DNA of 53,414 nucleotides from Acidobacteriota bacterium. Its GTDB lineage: Bacteria > Acidobacteriota > Terriglobia > Bryobacterales > Bryobacteraceae. Under the pieces are notes generated by a model, which did no database searches, was not told where the DNA came from, and was given only the letters and a program-made list of their open reading frames with translations. The position numbers and the translations under genes are program-made. The stretch covers positions 1-53,414 of the forward strand of contig JACQZR010000213.1 in NCBI GenBank assembly GCA_016213775.1. Direction: 5' to 3'. Each line of letters starts with the position of its first letter. The stretch's first letter is position 1. Below are positions 1-7,482 of this stretch, piece by piece.

Positions 1-1
1 C

Positions 2-94
2 GCCCCACCCGCTTCATCTGGGTTGCAGAGCGCCTTCGACAAAATCGAGAAAGAAATCGACCTGCAAATCCGGGAGGCAAAGCTGGTGGCCTGA
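2..94 (+). CDS. 3' end of an unidentified gene (partial)
   Basis: An open frame enters from the left edge and stops at a TGA at 92-94, giving only the last 30 residues. The visible tail is hydrophilic and helical, ending IREAKLVA. It lies just upstream of, and in the same frame as, a PIN-domain remnant, so it could be the end of an antitoxin-like partner or of an unrelated gene. The fragment is too short to assign a function. Confidence 0.35.
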   Translation, partial: APPASSGLQSAFDKIEKEIDLQIREAKLVA

Positions 95-97
95 AAC

Positions 98-316
98 TTG
101 ACTTGTTTACATCAACTCTTGAAAGTCAAGACCCCTAGCGCTGACGCTTGCGCGACTCCGCTATACATGCGCTTAGGCCTTACAGACGCGGCCATAGCGG
201 AAGCAGCGAAACTCCATCATTGCTCGGTGCTCACCAACGATTCAGGTTTATTTGCGGCTCTGGCGGGTGAAGGTTCGTCCGTTGCTCTGTTCAATCATTT
301 AAGGGACTTGCTGTAA
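98..316 (+). pseudogene. PIN-domain (VapC-like) toxin C-terminal remnant
   Basis: The frame, openable only from a TTG at 98, encodes 72 residues. The last ~45 resemble the C-terminal half of a PIN ribonuclease domain: a GLTDAAIAEAA helix carrying a conserved acidic position, then CSVLTNDSGLFAAL, which matches the usual strand-then-acidic pattern near the end of VapC proteins. The N-terminal strand with the first catalytic aspartate is absent, and the frame is preceded directly by a stop. I therefore call it a decayed toxin fragment. Its position next to a broken recombinase and an IS fits a degraded mobile region. Confidence 0.45.
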
Positions 317-413
317 GGGGTTTAGGCGCGCGATTGCCAGGACTTCGTGCGCCATCGCAATCGGACCGCATGACGCGCCACAGGGACCGGGCCGAGCACA
401 TGTCGATTAAAGG

Positions 414-440
414 CCAGTGGCGATTGGAGGCCACTGGTCA
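414..440 (+). promoter_or_regulatory. Hairpin presenting the ribosome site of the recombinase gene
   Basis: CCAGTGG (414-420) and CCACTGG (431-437) form a perfect 7-bp stem. The 10-nt loop contains GGAGG (426-430), at normal distance from the ATG at 440. The structure would show or hide the ribosome site, but it may be incidental because the gene is broken. Confidence 0.3.
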
Positions 441-1258
441 TGAAGCAGAAGATTCAAAGTAAGCGGAAACTTCGTACGCCCAAGACGATCCTGCGGCTGC
501 CGGACCTCGAGGTCGCAAAGTCAGTCTGTCCTCAATAGCCTCTCTTGTCCTGACGCTCAGCGGGGTTACCGGCATGCGATCGACGAATTCGTGGAGTGGT
601 ATTGCTCGGAGCCGCGGTTGTCGTTCAGCAAGACTGTGGTCGTCCGGTACCGGATGCATTTGGAGTCTCGCAAACTTGCCCCGGGCACAATCAATCTCCG
701 ACTCGGAGCGATCCGTCGTCTCGCGTACGAAGCTGCGGATTGCGGGCTTCTAAGCGCCGATTTGGCCGCCGGAATACGGCGAGTCAAGGGCGTTAAAAGG
801 CTCGGAGTGAGGATCGGGAACTGGCTTACAGCCGACCAAAGCCAAGCTCTCTGGCAGGCTCCGGATCAGAATCGGCTCAAGGGCAAACGAGATCGGGCCT
901 TACTTGCTGTTCTTCTGGCTTGCGGACTTCGGCGCCATGAACTCGCCGGCCTGACAGTCGACCACTTTCAGCAGCGTAAAGGCCATTGGGCAATCGTGGA
1001 CTTGCGTGGGAAGGGTGGTCACGTTCGAACTGTCCCTGTCCCTGACTGGGTGCGCGGCCTCCTGGATGACTGGATGAAGGCCGCTGGAATCACCGGTGGC
1101 CGCCTCTTCCGCCGCGTGAGTAGCGCTGGCAAGGTTTGGGCGAAATGGTGACCGAGAAGCTCGTTTGGCACGTCGTCAAGGAGTTCGCGGCGAAAATCGG
1201 TGTGAGCAAACTTGCGCCGCACGATCTTCGACGGAGTTGCGCTCGACTTTGTCGAGCC
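440..1258 (+). pseudogene. Tyrosine recombinase/integrase, 5' part (frameshifted, IS-interrupted)
   Basis: The ATG at 440 follows a GGAGG. The protein begins MKQKIQSKRKLRTPKT, but a one-base insertion near 525 shifts the frame; the reading resumes through VLNSLSCPDAQRGYRHAID into the long frame from 591. The core-binding region is followed by the catalytic part: CGLRRHEL carries the first arginine, the DLRGKGGH hairpin the lysine, and PHDLRR the HxxR. A one-base loss near 1140, where a run of four G is now three, makes a premature TGA at 1149-1151; the other frame restores MVTEKLVWHVV. The reading then stops at the IS insertion at 1259. It would have been a phage or integron-type site-specific recombinase of about 330 residues. 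At least three independent lesions make it inactive. Confidence 0.85.
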
Positions 1259-2657
1259 CTGGAGTTTCTACATTTTCTCGGGCGTCAGCAGCCTGAACTA
1301 GAGCCGGATCCGTGATTGTGAAGCCGAACGGGGCGAGCAATTCCGGTTGTTGTGCCATTTCCTTGCGCAGAAGCGTAATGAGATCCAAACAGGAGGGCCG
1401 GCGAGCCTTGAGGCGCCACTTGGGGAGCTCGGCATATGCCTTTCCTCGCTCAGCGCCGAAGGCCTGCAGCGAAGCCAGTAACACAGCGCTATAGGAAGCC
1501 ACGGCCAGGACGGGCTGTTTAGGCACAGAAGTAACGTTCCATAGCTGCGCTTGGCCAACCCCCAGAGTGTCCTTCTCTTCGCGGTTATTGACCTCGATCT
1601 GCCAGCGGTCGAAATAGATTTGCAGCAACTGTTTGATGGAACTGCGCAGGTCGCTGGTCAGCAGGTAGGCTGGATCGCGATAATACAACTTCTTGCTCTT
1701 GGCTTTGCGATAGGGAGTGGGTGCGATCACGATCAGGCGCAACGGACGCTGCTTGGCGCCGTTCTGCCAGAGCACCCCGGCAACCTCTTTATAGCGGATC
1801 TTGCGGCGCTTGCCGCCATAGAAAATCTTGGTGGTCTTCCAGGGGATACTCTCGTTCTGGCGCACTTGTTCCGGGGTAAACTTCTCGACCCCATAAAAGC
1901 GGCGCGAACCGGCCGCGGCGCGAAAACACAGCTTGGCATCTTTGCGGGCCCGGACCAGCAACACCGACCTCTCCGGGATCTCTCCAAAGCAGGTGCGATT
2001 ACAGAAGCTGCCATCGCCTGCTAAGACGAGGATCTTCTCGCCGCCGCCGGCCAGATCCAACTCCTGCCGCAGTTGCTGGCCCATCTGGACAAAGCTGCGC
2101 GACAGGTTGCGCTGTTTGACCGCTTGGAGATACTGTTTCTTCATCTCTTCGGTCGCTTTCTTACCCGGACGCTTGACGCGCGAGACCTCCTCAAAACGGA
2201 TCGGTAGGGCGCGAGCGCCGACCGCAGCGGTGCGGTGTAGCGGCACCAATAGGGAAGCCGGCAGAAAACGCAAGCCGAGCACGAGATTGACGTGAAACGG
2301 TGGAGACAAAGGATCGCGTTGATAGAAGGCTTGCGGGATCGAGCGTCCGGTCTTGCGCAAGCGGGTATCGTCGAGTGCCACGCCGACCAGGCGTTGTGGG
2401 CAATGAGTCAAGGCGCGTTGCAGAATGGGGCGGAACAAATGCTGCGGTTCCCACCGGCAGCGGGAATGAAGGAAATACTCCGCGCTCCAACTGCGGTTCT
2501 GGCCGCCGTTGGTCCAAATGATGCGGGTGAGACAGCGCCGCCCCAGGCAGACAAGTGATCCCAGGGCTTGGCGCACGCCGCGGACAAAGGTGCGCTGTTG
2601 GGGAAAGACGTCCCGCCAGGGCTGAACAATGGAGAGGAATTCGGCAAGGAGGGTCAT
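1176..2657 (-). CDS. IS transposase, DDE superfamily (IS4/IS701-like)
   Basis: This 493-residue protein catalyses IS excision and insertion. The likely catalytic triad is visible: the first Asp in LVGVALDDTRLRKTG (about residue 95), the second in ILVLAGDGSFCN (about 215), and the Glu in YFDRWQIEVNNREEKDTLG (about 365). The last motif matches the Y-(2)-R-(3)-E-(6)-K signature of the IS4 family group. The start overlaps the stop of the upstream HTH gene (ATGA at 2654-2657). The element supplies no stop codon: the frame runs through the left terminal repeat and about 80 bp into the disrupted recombinase, adding about 27 foreign residues. The native C-terminus must therefore depend on the insertion site. 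Family rank (IS4 versus IS701) is by eye. Confidence 0.8.
   Translation of the reverse strand: MTLLAEFLSIVQPWRDVFPQQRTFVRGVRQALGSLVCLGRRCLTRIIWTNGGQNRSWSAEYFLHSRCRWEPQHLFRPILQRALTHCPQRLVGVALDDTRLRKTGRSIPQAFYQRDPLSPPFHVNLVLGLRFLPASLLVPLHRTAAVGARALPIRFEEVSRVKRPGKKATEEMKKQYLQAVKQRNLSRSFVQMGQQLRQELDLAGGGEKILVLAGDGSFCNRTCFGEIPERSVLLVRARKDAKLCFRAAAGSRRFYGVEKFTPEQVRQNESIPWKTTKIFYGGKRRKIRYKEVAGVLWQNGAKQRPLRLIVIAPTPYRKAKSKKLYYRDPAYLLTSDLRSSIKQLLQIYFDRWQIEVNNREEKDTLGVGQAQLWNVTSVPKQPVLAVASYSAVLLASLQAFGAERGKAYAELPKWRLKARRPSCLDLITLLRKEMAQQPELLAPFGFTITDPALVQAADARENVETPGLDKVERNSVEDRAAQVCSHRFSPRTP
1240..1258 (+). repeat. Left 19-bp direct repeat flanking the IS
   Basis: CGCTCGACTTTGTCGAGCC lies immediately outside the left IS terminus and recurs exactly outside the right one at 3150-3168. 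It is part of the recombinase reading frame (ARLCRA), so it is target sequence rather than IS sequence. Internally it is a palindrome, GCTCGAC-TTT-GTCGAGC. Confidence 0.85.
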
Positions 2658-2989
2658 AGTGCCTCGGGGCGCAGGGAGAAGGTATTCTTCTCTGGGCGCA
2701 GGAAGCGATCCCCGCGGGCCACCTTTTTGGTGAGCGAGGAGACCAGGCTTTCGCGGTCGACGGTTAGGCCGAACTGGGAATGGATGCGGTGGAGTATGTC
2801 GGAGACATGAAGAGGGGAGCGGGCCATTTTGAGTATGTCGAAGGCCATATCCACTTGTGACAGACCTTTACGGCGACGTGGCTCGGCGGGAGAGGGTTCG
2901 CCTTGGCGGAGGCGACGGACCGCACGGAGCTGGGCATCCAGAGAGGCTTCAAACACACTGAGGATCAGATCTTTGGTTTCATCGTTCAT
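2654..2989 (-). CDS. Small winged-helix-type protein of the IS
   Basis: This 111-residue protein is encoded just upstream of the transposase. I chose the ATG at 2989 because AGGAG lies 5 nt before it; an in-frame ATG at 3007 lacks such a site. The C-terminal half (MAFDILKMARSPLHVSDIL...SLVSSLTKKVARGDRF) resembles HARE-HTH-type winged-helix domains as found in restriction and chromatin proteins. The N-terminal half is charged and probably helical. It may bind the IS ends or repress the IS promoter, which contains an inverted repeat. Coupling to the transposase by an ATGA overlap suggests equal production. The function is inferred. Confidence 0.6.
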   Translation of the reverse strand: MNDETKDLILSVFEASLDAQLRAVRRLRQGEPSPAEPRRRKGLSQVDMAFDILKMARSPLHVSDILHRIHSQFGLTVDRESLVSSLTKKVARGDRFLRPEKNTFSLRPEAL

Positions 2990-3021
2990 GGGGGTCTCCT
3001 GAAGCATTGGGGCTCAGGATG

Positions 3022-3068
3022 AGGATGGCACATCAAGGTCGGTCTGTCAACACAATAATCAACCGACC
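3022..3068 (-). promoter_or_regulatory. Candidate IS promoter with operator-like inverted repeat
   Basis: On the minus strand a perfect TTGACA (3045-3050) lies inside an inverted repeat, GGTCGGT (3037-3043) and ACCGACC (3062-3068). A weak -10 candidate (CATCCT) follows at 17-nt spacing, about 30 nt before the HTH gene. The arrangement suggests autoregulation by the HTH protein. The -10 match is poor. Confidence 0.35.
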
Positions 3069-3149
3069 GACTCATTTCCTGGCGAGCACACGGCCCACCA
3101 ATGAACGGGATGGATAAAACAAACTGGATCGAAAATGTAGAAACTCCAG

Positions 3150-3168
3150 CGCTCGACTTTGTCGAGCC
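3150..3168 (+). repeat. Right 19-bp direct repeat flanking the IS
   Basis: Exact copy of 1240-1258 immediately outside the right terminal inverted repeat. Removing the IS plus one copy restores the recombinase reading ARLCRAAGGELEQI. Confidence 0.85.
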
Positions 3169-3302
3169 GCCGGCGGCGAATTGGAGCAGATCAATTTCTC
3201 CTCGGCCACGTCTCGGTGCAGACGACCGAGCGTTACCTCGGCTGCACCCAACGAATTTCATCCGCAGTCAACGACCGCATCGGCATAGAACCGAAACCCT
3301 GA
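3150..3302 (+). pseudogene. Tyrosine recombinase, 3' part after the IS
   Basis: Reading resumes as ARLCRAAGGELEQI. A one-base loss near 3191 then shifts the frame; the shifted frame continues FLLGHVSVQTTERYLGC, carrying the conserved LGH histidine and the nucleophilic tyrosine, and ends GIEPKP with TGA at 3300-3302. Joined to the 5' part this completes a recombinase with all six catalytic positions recognisable, which shows that the gene decayed only recently. Confidence 0.8.
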
Positions 3303-3556
3303 GTCGTAAGCTCCGGAAGGGTTGCTGACTATTCGCCCAGAACCGGCGAGGCGGCACTTCTACGGATAGGGCGTTTCTCAGCCAAGTGGCGTGTGATACC
3401 TTCTGCGGGATTCCTACACGCTGCGCGACTTTGGGTAAGTAATTTGCCACGCAGCAGTGAGTCGGCTCTGGTGTCTTGAGATTGCGGCCGAAACGATTGC
3501 CACGAAATCAGGCGCAGTCGCACCCAAATTGTGCGTGTGCCGCGGACGCGGGCCGG

Positions 3557-3997
3557 CTAAGGCTCCCGAAGTTGTTGAATCATGAGCACAATCCACACCA
3601 GCGAGAACAATAACGGAATGCCCAGATCGAGCTTCAATCGGGTCGGCCGCCAATTCCCTCGAATACCGAAGACCTCATTTGCCTTGACTCTGCTGACTCG
3701 ATCGTGCACATACTCCCTTTCTGTGCAGATTTGCAACCGTCCTTCCGGAGGGATGGACGATCCGAACTTGTAGTAATCGACGATCCGGTGTCTTGCAACG
3801 ACTACCGGCATCCAGATCATGAAAATCATGATCTGGCTTACAGCTGCGGTTGCGAAAAGCACCAATGTGCTCTTCCCTACGACGATAGCGCCAACAGCAA
3901 GCAGAAACGACTGTGAAGAAATGAAGATTGAGCGATACGATTGCAAAAGAGATTCGTTGATGCTCCACTTTGTGATTTCATCCATCGATGTCGCCAA
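3557..3997 (-). CDS. Small integral membrane protein (RipA-like?)
   Basis: This 146-residue protein has three likely membrane segments: about residues 28-45 (SSQSFLLAVGAIVVG), 46-70 (LVLFATAAVSQIMIFMIWMP) and near the C-terminus (GIPLLFSLVWIVLMIQ). Between the second and third lies a charged cytoplasmic stretch. The opening SINESLLQSYRSIFISSQSF resembles the start of small bacterial membrane proteins annotated as RipA-family octameric proteins, but this is from memory. It stands alone between decayed mobile genes and may be accessory. No operon partner is visible. Confidence 0.5.
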   Translation of the reverse strand: MATSMDEITKWSINESLLQSYRSIFISSQSFLLAVGAIVVGKSTLVLFATAAVSQIMIFMIWMPVVVARHRIVDYYKFGSSIPPEGRLQICTEREYVHDRVSRVKANEVFGIRGNWRPTRLKLDLGIPLLFSLVWIVLMIQQLREP

Positions 3998-4338
3998 TTC
4001 GTATTCGCCCCTGGTCTCCTCACACGAACGTCTCCGTTAGAAGAGTAGCCGCGTAAGCTGCCAAGGACAGCCTGCCACGTAATCGATTCTAACAGTTTGC
4101 GGACTTGAGGGCTGCCCCACGGCGCGTCGTATGTGCGGTGATCGCCGGCCGAAAGTGACAATTGACCGGTAGCGCGTGACAGTGAGATTGGGCCGCCTTA
4201 GATCTTTCCTGACGGCGCAGCGTTTACCAACCAACTGAGTGCGGTCCTCGCCGCGGGTGATCGCTCATGAGTTGGCCGTTGTCATGTTCTCTGTCATAAG
4301 TTAGCGCTTATGGGCAGAAACCCTCGTCTGCCCCGCCT
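3998..4338. other. Intergenic region with left copy of imperfect repeat
   Basis: No convincing gene. Positions 4193-4236 resemble 7149-7194 in the same orientation (see the repeat entries). The stretch GTGCGGTGATCGCCGGCCG near 4134 looks like the end repeats of IS21-type elements, but no transposase remains here. Confidence 0.35.
4193..4236 (+). repeat. Imperfect direct repeat, left copy
   Basis: Shares CCGCC, TAGATCT, CTGAC, GCGCAG and GTTTAC in order with 7149-7194, roughly three quarters identical by eye. The two copies bracket the nuclease pair and the phosphodiesterase remnant. Confidence 0.4.
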
Positions 4339-4770
4339 CTATCGTCCCGCGAGCAAATCCTTACCAGCAGCACTGGGCAACGAAATCACAAGCAGCCGCG
4401 CCGCCGTGGCAGCCACGACCACCAACTCTCCGCGAGGCAACTCCTGCTTCTTCACCCCAGGCCCATACGCGAGAAAAGTTGTATCTAGCGTTTCCGGCCC
4501 GGCGCATACCCGTGCATCCCTTTCGTCCTCCCTGACGGCGTCACACACGCTCCGGTCCGCCCGCCGCCATTGGTGAATCCCTCCGCGAGATTCACCGCAA
4601 CAAACGGCTTCGGCCACGATTTCAGTTGATCCATTTCCGCGCGTTCCAATATCCTGTCGATTCCAACCCGCCATCCGATTTGAGCGTCTTCAGCATCCGC
4701 ATTCGGGTCCTTGGTAAAGAACGCCACCGAAACGCCGGCGTCAAAGTCGCCCCGACGTCTGTCAACTGGG
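4339..4770 (-). pseudogene. Phosphodiesterase/nucleotide pyrophosphatase-type C-terminal remnant
   Basis: Two overlapping minus-strand frames join into one recognisable tail. The first frame gives SVAFFTKDPN...RIL...LAEGFTNGG...GMHGYAPG; the second continues ETLDTTFLAYGPGVKKQEL and ends SLPSAAGKDLLAGR. This is the C-terminal metal-binding region of alkaline-phosphatase-superfamily type I phosphodiesterases, in which the HG of the HGY motif binds metal and AYGPGV follows. A frameshift near 4500 separates the two frames. Everything upstream has been lost and is replaced by the nuclease gene ending at 4786. The remnant marks an old recombination junction. Confidence 0.6.
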
Positions 4771-4785
4771 GAACTGATCAACTGA

Positions 4786-6360
4786 TCAGGGTGCGTCCAG
4801 TAATCGAATGGTGGAAGGCGTTGCCCGATGCGGGCAGACGAGAATATGAAACGGAAGCACCTGATTGAAATCGCGATAGACCGACGGAACGGCTGACATA
4901 TCCTGCGACTCGGCGACCAGGGCGGCCCAACTCTGGGTCTGGTTCGGGAAGTCCGACGCGTTCGTGCCGTTTTCGGTCCGCCACGCGAAGATATCTTCAG
5001 GCCGCTCGGGCACGAATTCTCGTTGCTGGCAATAGGTGAAGTGACGCCACTTCGCAGTAACGAGATCGCGGCGGCCCCGGCGCACCAGCATTTCAAGCAC
5101 GGGCCGGGTGATATACGAACTACCCTGGTAGCCATCGAGATCCGCGTCCTGGAGACGGTCCGGGATCTGTGAAGCGAGAATCTCTTCGATGCCGAGATAG
5201 GGAGCGGGGAAGACGGATCCCTGTCGCCGGAAGTTTGCCTCTGTAAGATCCGTGAAGATTTCGTCCAGCAGCTTTCCTGCGAGCAAGGTTTCATTGCGCG
5301 ATTCAAGGAACCTGATGATGAAAAACAGATACGGAAACGCCGAGTCGCCCCAGACATTGAGCCGGTCGATATGCGTTCTAATCAATTGAAGGACTTCATC
5401 CGGTGACCGGTCAGTCTTCCACAGCCCCGCGGGAAGGACCTCATGACAGGCAAGTGCGCCCAGCACGATCGTGGTCCGCACCCGCAACATGACGCCGCCA
5501 TCGGTGCGCCAATCGCCTTCGAGGAAATCCTTTCGACCCATGGCATCCTTCCGAAGAAGGGCGAGATTAGCCTCCATCTCGGCCATTACGAGGTCAAGGG
5601 ATTGGCGCCAATGGTCCGCCGGGATCGCGTGCCGCGCCGCGTATCGCGCGATACATGCGGCCAGAACTGACCAGCCCTCAGCCATGGCGTAATGGTTTTC
5701 GGTGGCCTCGAATGAATTCAGGAGATAGCTGACGATGACGAGGCTGCTGGTGATTGCGTCCAGGCCATCGGATTTCTTCGCGGGTTTTCCGCTGAATGAT
5801 GAGGCTTCGAGGACCGCGAACAGCTCTTGCTTCGCCAGCATGCCGCGCCCGTCCTTCAGGTACAGTTCGAGGAAAGCGCGCATGTCCGGCAGTTCGCGCG
5901 GCACGAAGCGGCCCTGCGCGTCGACGAAGGACTTCATAAGAGAATCGCGGGTGGTGACGTCCAGGGGCGCATATCGGCGGCCCTTTCGCACGTTGTCTTC
6001 GTTTCGGTCGTTGATCTGTGTGCGAACCGGATCGGTGATAGCGCCGTTGGTGACGAGGTGGGCGCGGTGGGGCTTCGACTTGTCCACGCCGGGATAGTCG
6101 ACAGGCAGCTCGATTAGTTCTTGGATTTCACCCGAGATGCCTCGCCATTCGGTCAGTCCGATATCGCCAGTCTTGGTCTGGTAGGCGTGACACTCCCCAT
6201 CGGGACCTATCGTGATGATGTCCTTGCCCTGTTCCATCGGGCCGTGCACGGACGAGTGAAGCACGCGATGCCCTTGGTGCATCAGCACCTGGCAGAACGC
6301 CGCCTGATAGTTCCGCTCGTTGGTCCTAGTCAACCAGTTTTCGATTGCTCTCTCGATCAC
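4786..6360 (-). CDS. Mrr-like PD-(D/E)XK nuclease-domain protein, candidate defence effector
   Basis: This 524-residue protein starts at a GTG (6360) inside the end of the upstream gene. Residues ~15-90 look like a restriction-endonuclease fold of the Mrr type: a helix (NYQAAFCQVLMHQGHRVL), then GKDIITIGPDGECHAYQTK, which supplies the Asp and the Gln-x-Lys pair used in place of Glu-x-Lys by Mrr-like enzymes. The remaining ~430 residues are mostly helical with no motif I recognise; they may sense a trigger or bind the partner. The gene overlaps the 199-residue gene by 35 bp in another frame, so the two are surely cotranscribed. The location among integrase, IS and pseudogene fragments fits a defence island. 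The nuclease call is good; the defence role is inferred. Confidence 0.6.
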   Translation of the reverse strand: MIERAIENWLTRTNERNYQAAFCQVLMHQGHRVLHSSVHGPMEQGKDIITIGPDGECHAYQTKTGDIGLTEWRGISGEIQELIELPVDYPGVDKSKPHRAHLVTNGAITDPVRTQINDRNEDNVRKGRRYAPLDVTTRDSLMKSFVDAQGRFVPRELPDMRAFLELYLKDGRGMLAKQELFAVLEASSFSGKPAKKSDGLDAITSSLVIVSYLLNSFEATENHYAMAEGWSVLAACIARYAARHAIPADHWRQSLDLVMAEMEANLALLRKDAMGRKDFLEGDWRTDGGVMLRVRTTIVLGALACHEVLPAGLWKTDRSPDEVLQLIRTHIDRLNVWGDSAFPYLFFIIRFLESRNETLLAGKLLDEIFTDLTEANFRRQGSVFPAPYLGIEEILASQIPDRLQDADLDGYQGSSYITRPVLEMLVRRGRRDLVTAKWRHFTYCQQREFVPERPEDIFAWRTENGTNASDFPNQTQSWAALVAESQDMSAVPSVYRDFNQVLPFHILVCPHRATPSTIRLLDAP

Positions 6361-6925
6361 GCCACTCTTCTCGCTTCTTCAGCATGATGTCCCGGTACCG
6401 TTGCTGAAAGGACTCGTCCTTTTCCCATTGCTCCATCAGCGCACGCGCGCGCTCAGCCTGATCGGGATGCATGACCATTCGCCTTCCCGAAATATCGGGG
6501 CGGCCCATCTCGTCGAAGTCGATCTGGACGGTCTCGAGCATCTGCAAGTAAAGCTCGGCCGAGAATGGCTGCCCGCCGGCATCGACCTTGTTACCAACAC
6601 GCTCCGTGGCCTCGGCGACTCTTCGCAGCAGCATCTCGTGCATGGCCCGAATCTGAAGCGCGGTCGCTTTAGCAAGACTCTCGCGAAAGGCGTCGAGGCC
6701 GCGTTCGATGATCGCACTTCGCTCGATCTCGTAGGGAAACGCCCTGACGTCGGGCAGGGTGTGCTCTACATAGCCGTCAACGTCTCCGGTGGCAAAGCGG
6801 CGGCCCTCGTGATACGGAACCGCTCGTATCGCACCGATCAGTTCGTCCGCCTGGATGCGGCTGCGGTACTCGAACCTCGCTAGACGTAGCAATCGTTCCT
6901 TGAGCTTTGGGAAATCGGGCAACAT
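6326..6925 (-). CDS. Partner protein of the Mrr-like nuclease, unknown family
   Basis: This 199-residue soluble protein has no signal peptide or membrane segment. The N-terminal ~70 residues include LKERLLRLARFEYRSRIQADEL. The middle is a long amphipathic helix region (RESLAKATALQIRAMHEMLL). The C-terminus is strongly charged (QWEKDESFQQRYRDIMLKKREEW) and likely coiled coil. I do not recognise the family. The 35-bp overlap with the nuclease gene and shared orientation make it the first gene of a two-gene operon, so it could be an antitoxin, sensor or assembly partner. The start ATG at 6925 is the first in frame. Confidence 0.6.
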   Translation of the reverse strand: MLPDFPKLKERLLRLARFEYRSRIQADELIGAIRAVPYHEGRRFATGDVDGYVEHTLPDVRAFPYEIERSAIIERGLDAFRESLAKATALQIRAMHEMLLRRVAEATERVGNKVDAGGQPFSAELYLQMLETVQIDFDEMGRPDISGRRMVMHPDQAERARALMEQWEKDESFQQRYRDIMLKKREEWRDRESNRKLVD

Positions 6926-7482
6926 CGTAATCCTGATTCGATCTATGGACGATTATCCTCATTTCTACGGCCCGGCCGCAAAGTGCACAGGGACGTCGTT
7001 CGTGAGAAACCTAAGACGGTTGAGAGCGACCGGGACGGCCATCCTCTCTTGGCCGAAACGGGGTTTGAGGAAACTTCCCCTGATCGGTGCCAGGGTTAGT
7101 GACGGTCAACTTAACGCCTAAAGCCTGCTGCTAACATTTTGCCGGGTGCCGCCGGATAGATCTCCGCTGACAGCGCAGTGTTTACGAATCCAAGTTGACA
7201 GGTTGTCGCCATCTCGGAGATTTGGCCTCGCCCGCCATTGTGGCTGGATGACGCCACTCGTACAAAGCTTGAAATTTGCCGACGCGGGTCTGTGATTGTG
7301 CGGTCGCCGGACAAGCCGTTTGACACTCTGGCGCCGGCATAGGAATCACTATCGTCAACCAGATCCAAATAATGGGCCTTGGCCATGCAATCTTTTACAT
7401 AGCGACGACCCAATGCAGTCGGCGTGGCGTTTGCAGGCGCTGGCGGAGTTTTGCAACTTGACGTGGCGCCAGTATCGAAACT
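6926..7482. other. Gene-poor region with right copy of imperfect repeat
   Basis: No gene with recognisable content. It holds the promoter side of the nuclease operon and, at 7149-7194, the right copy of the imperfect direct repeat. A stretch near 7296 (GTGCGGTCGCCGGACAAGC) again recalls IS21-type end repeats. Confidence 0.35.
7149..7194 (+). repeat. Imperfect direct repeat, right copy
   Basis: Counterpart of 4193-4236, same orientation, about 2.95 kb away. The pair could be the scar of flanking IS copies or of an integration event around the nuclease module. Confidence 0.4.

Larger units (their letters stand above)
1259..3149. mobile_element. Insertion sequence, IS4/IS701-like, 1.89 kb, two genes
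   Basis: Both ends carry a perfect 19-bp terminal inverted repeat: CTGGAGTTTCTACATTTTC at 1259-1277 and its reverse complement at 3131-3149. The element encodes, on the minus strand, a small HTH protein followed by a DDE transposase, translationally coupled. It has landed inside a tyrosine recombinase just after the HxxR codons, and a 19-bp target sequence is repeated on both sides. The two-gene layout is unusual for IS4-like elements. The flanking repeat is much longer than the 4-13 bp duplications usual in that superfamily. The ends are intact, so the insertion is probably recent compared with the frameshifts in its target, or at least well preserved. Confidence 0.85.

Noticed and set aside
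3101-3328. A plus-strand frame crossing the right IS end into the integrase
   Set aside because: It is a mixture of terminal repeat and wrong-frame integrase; it reads ENVETP only because the IS ends are inverted copies.
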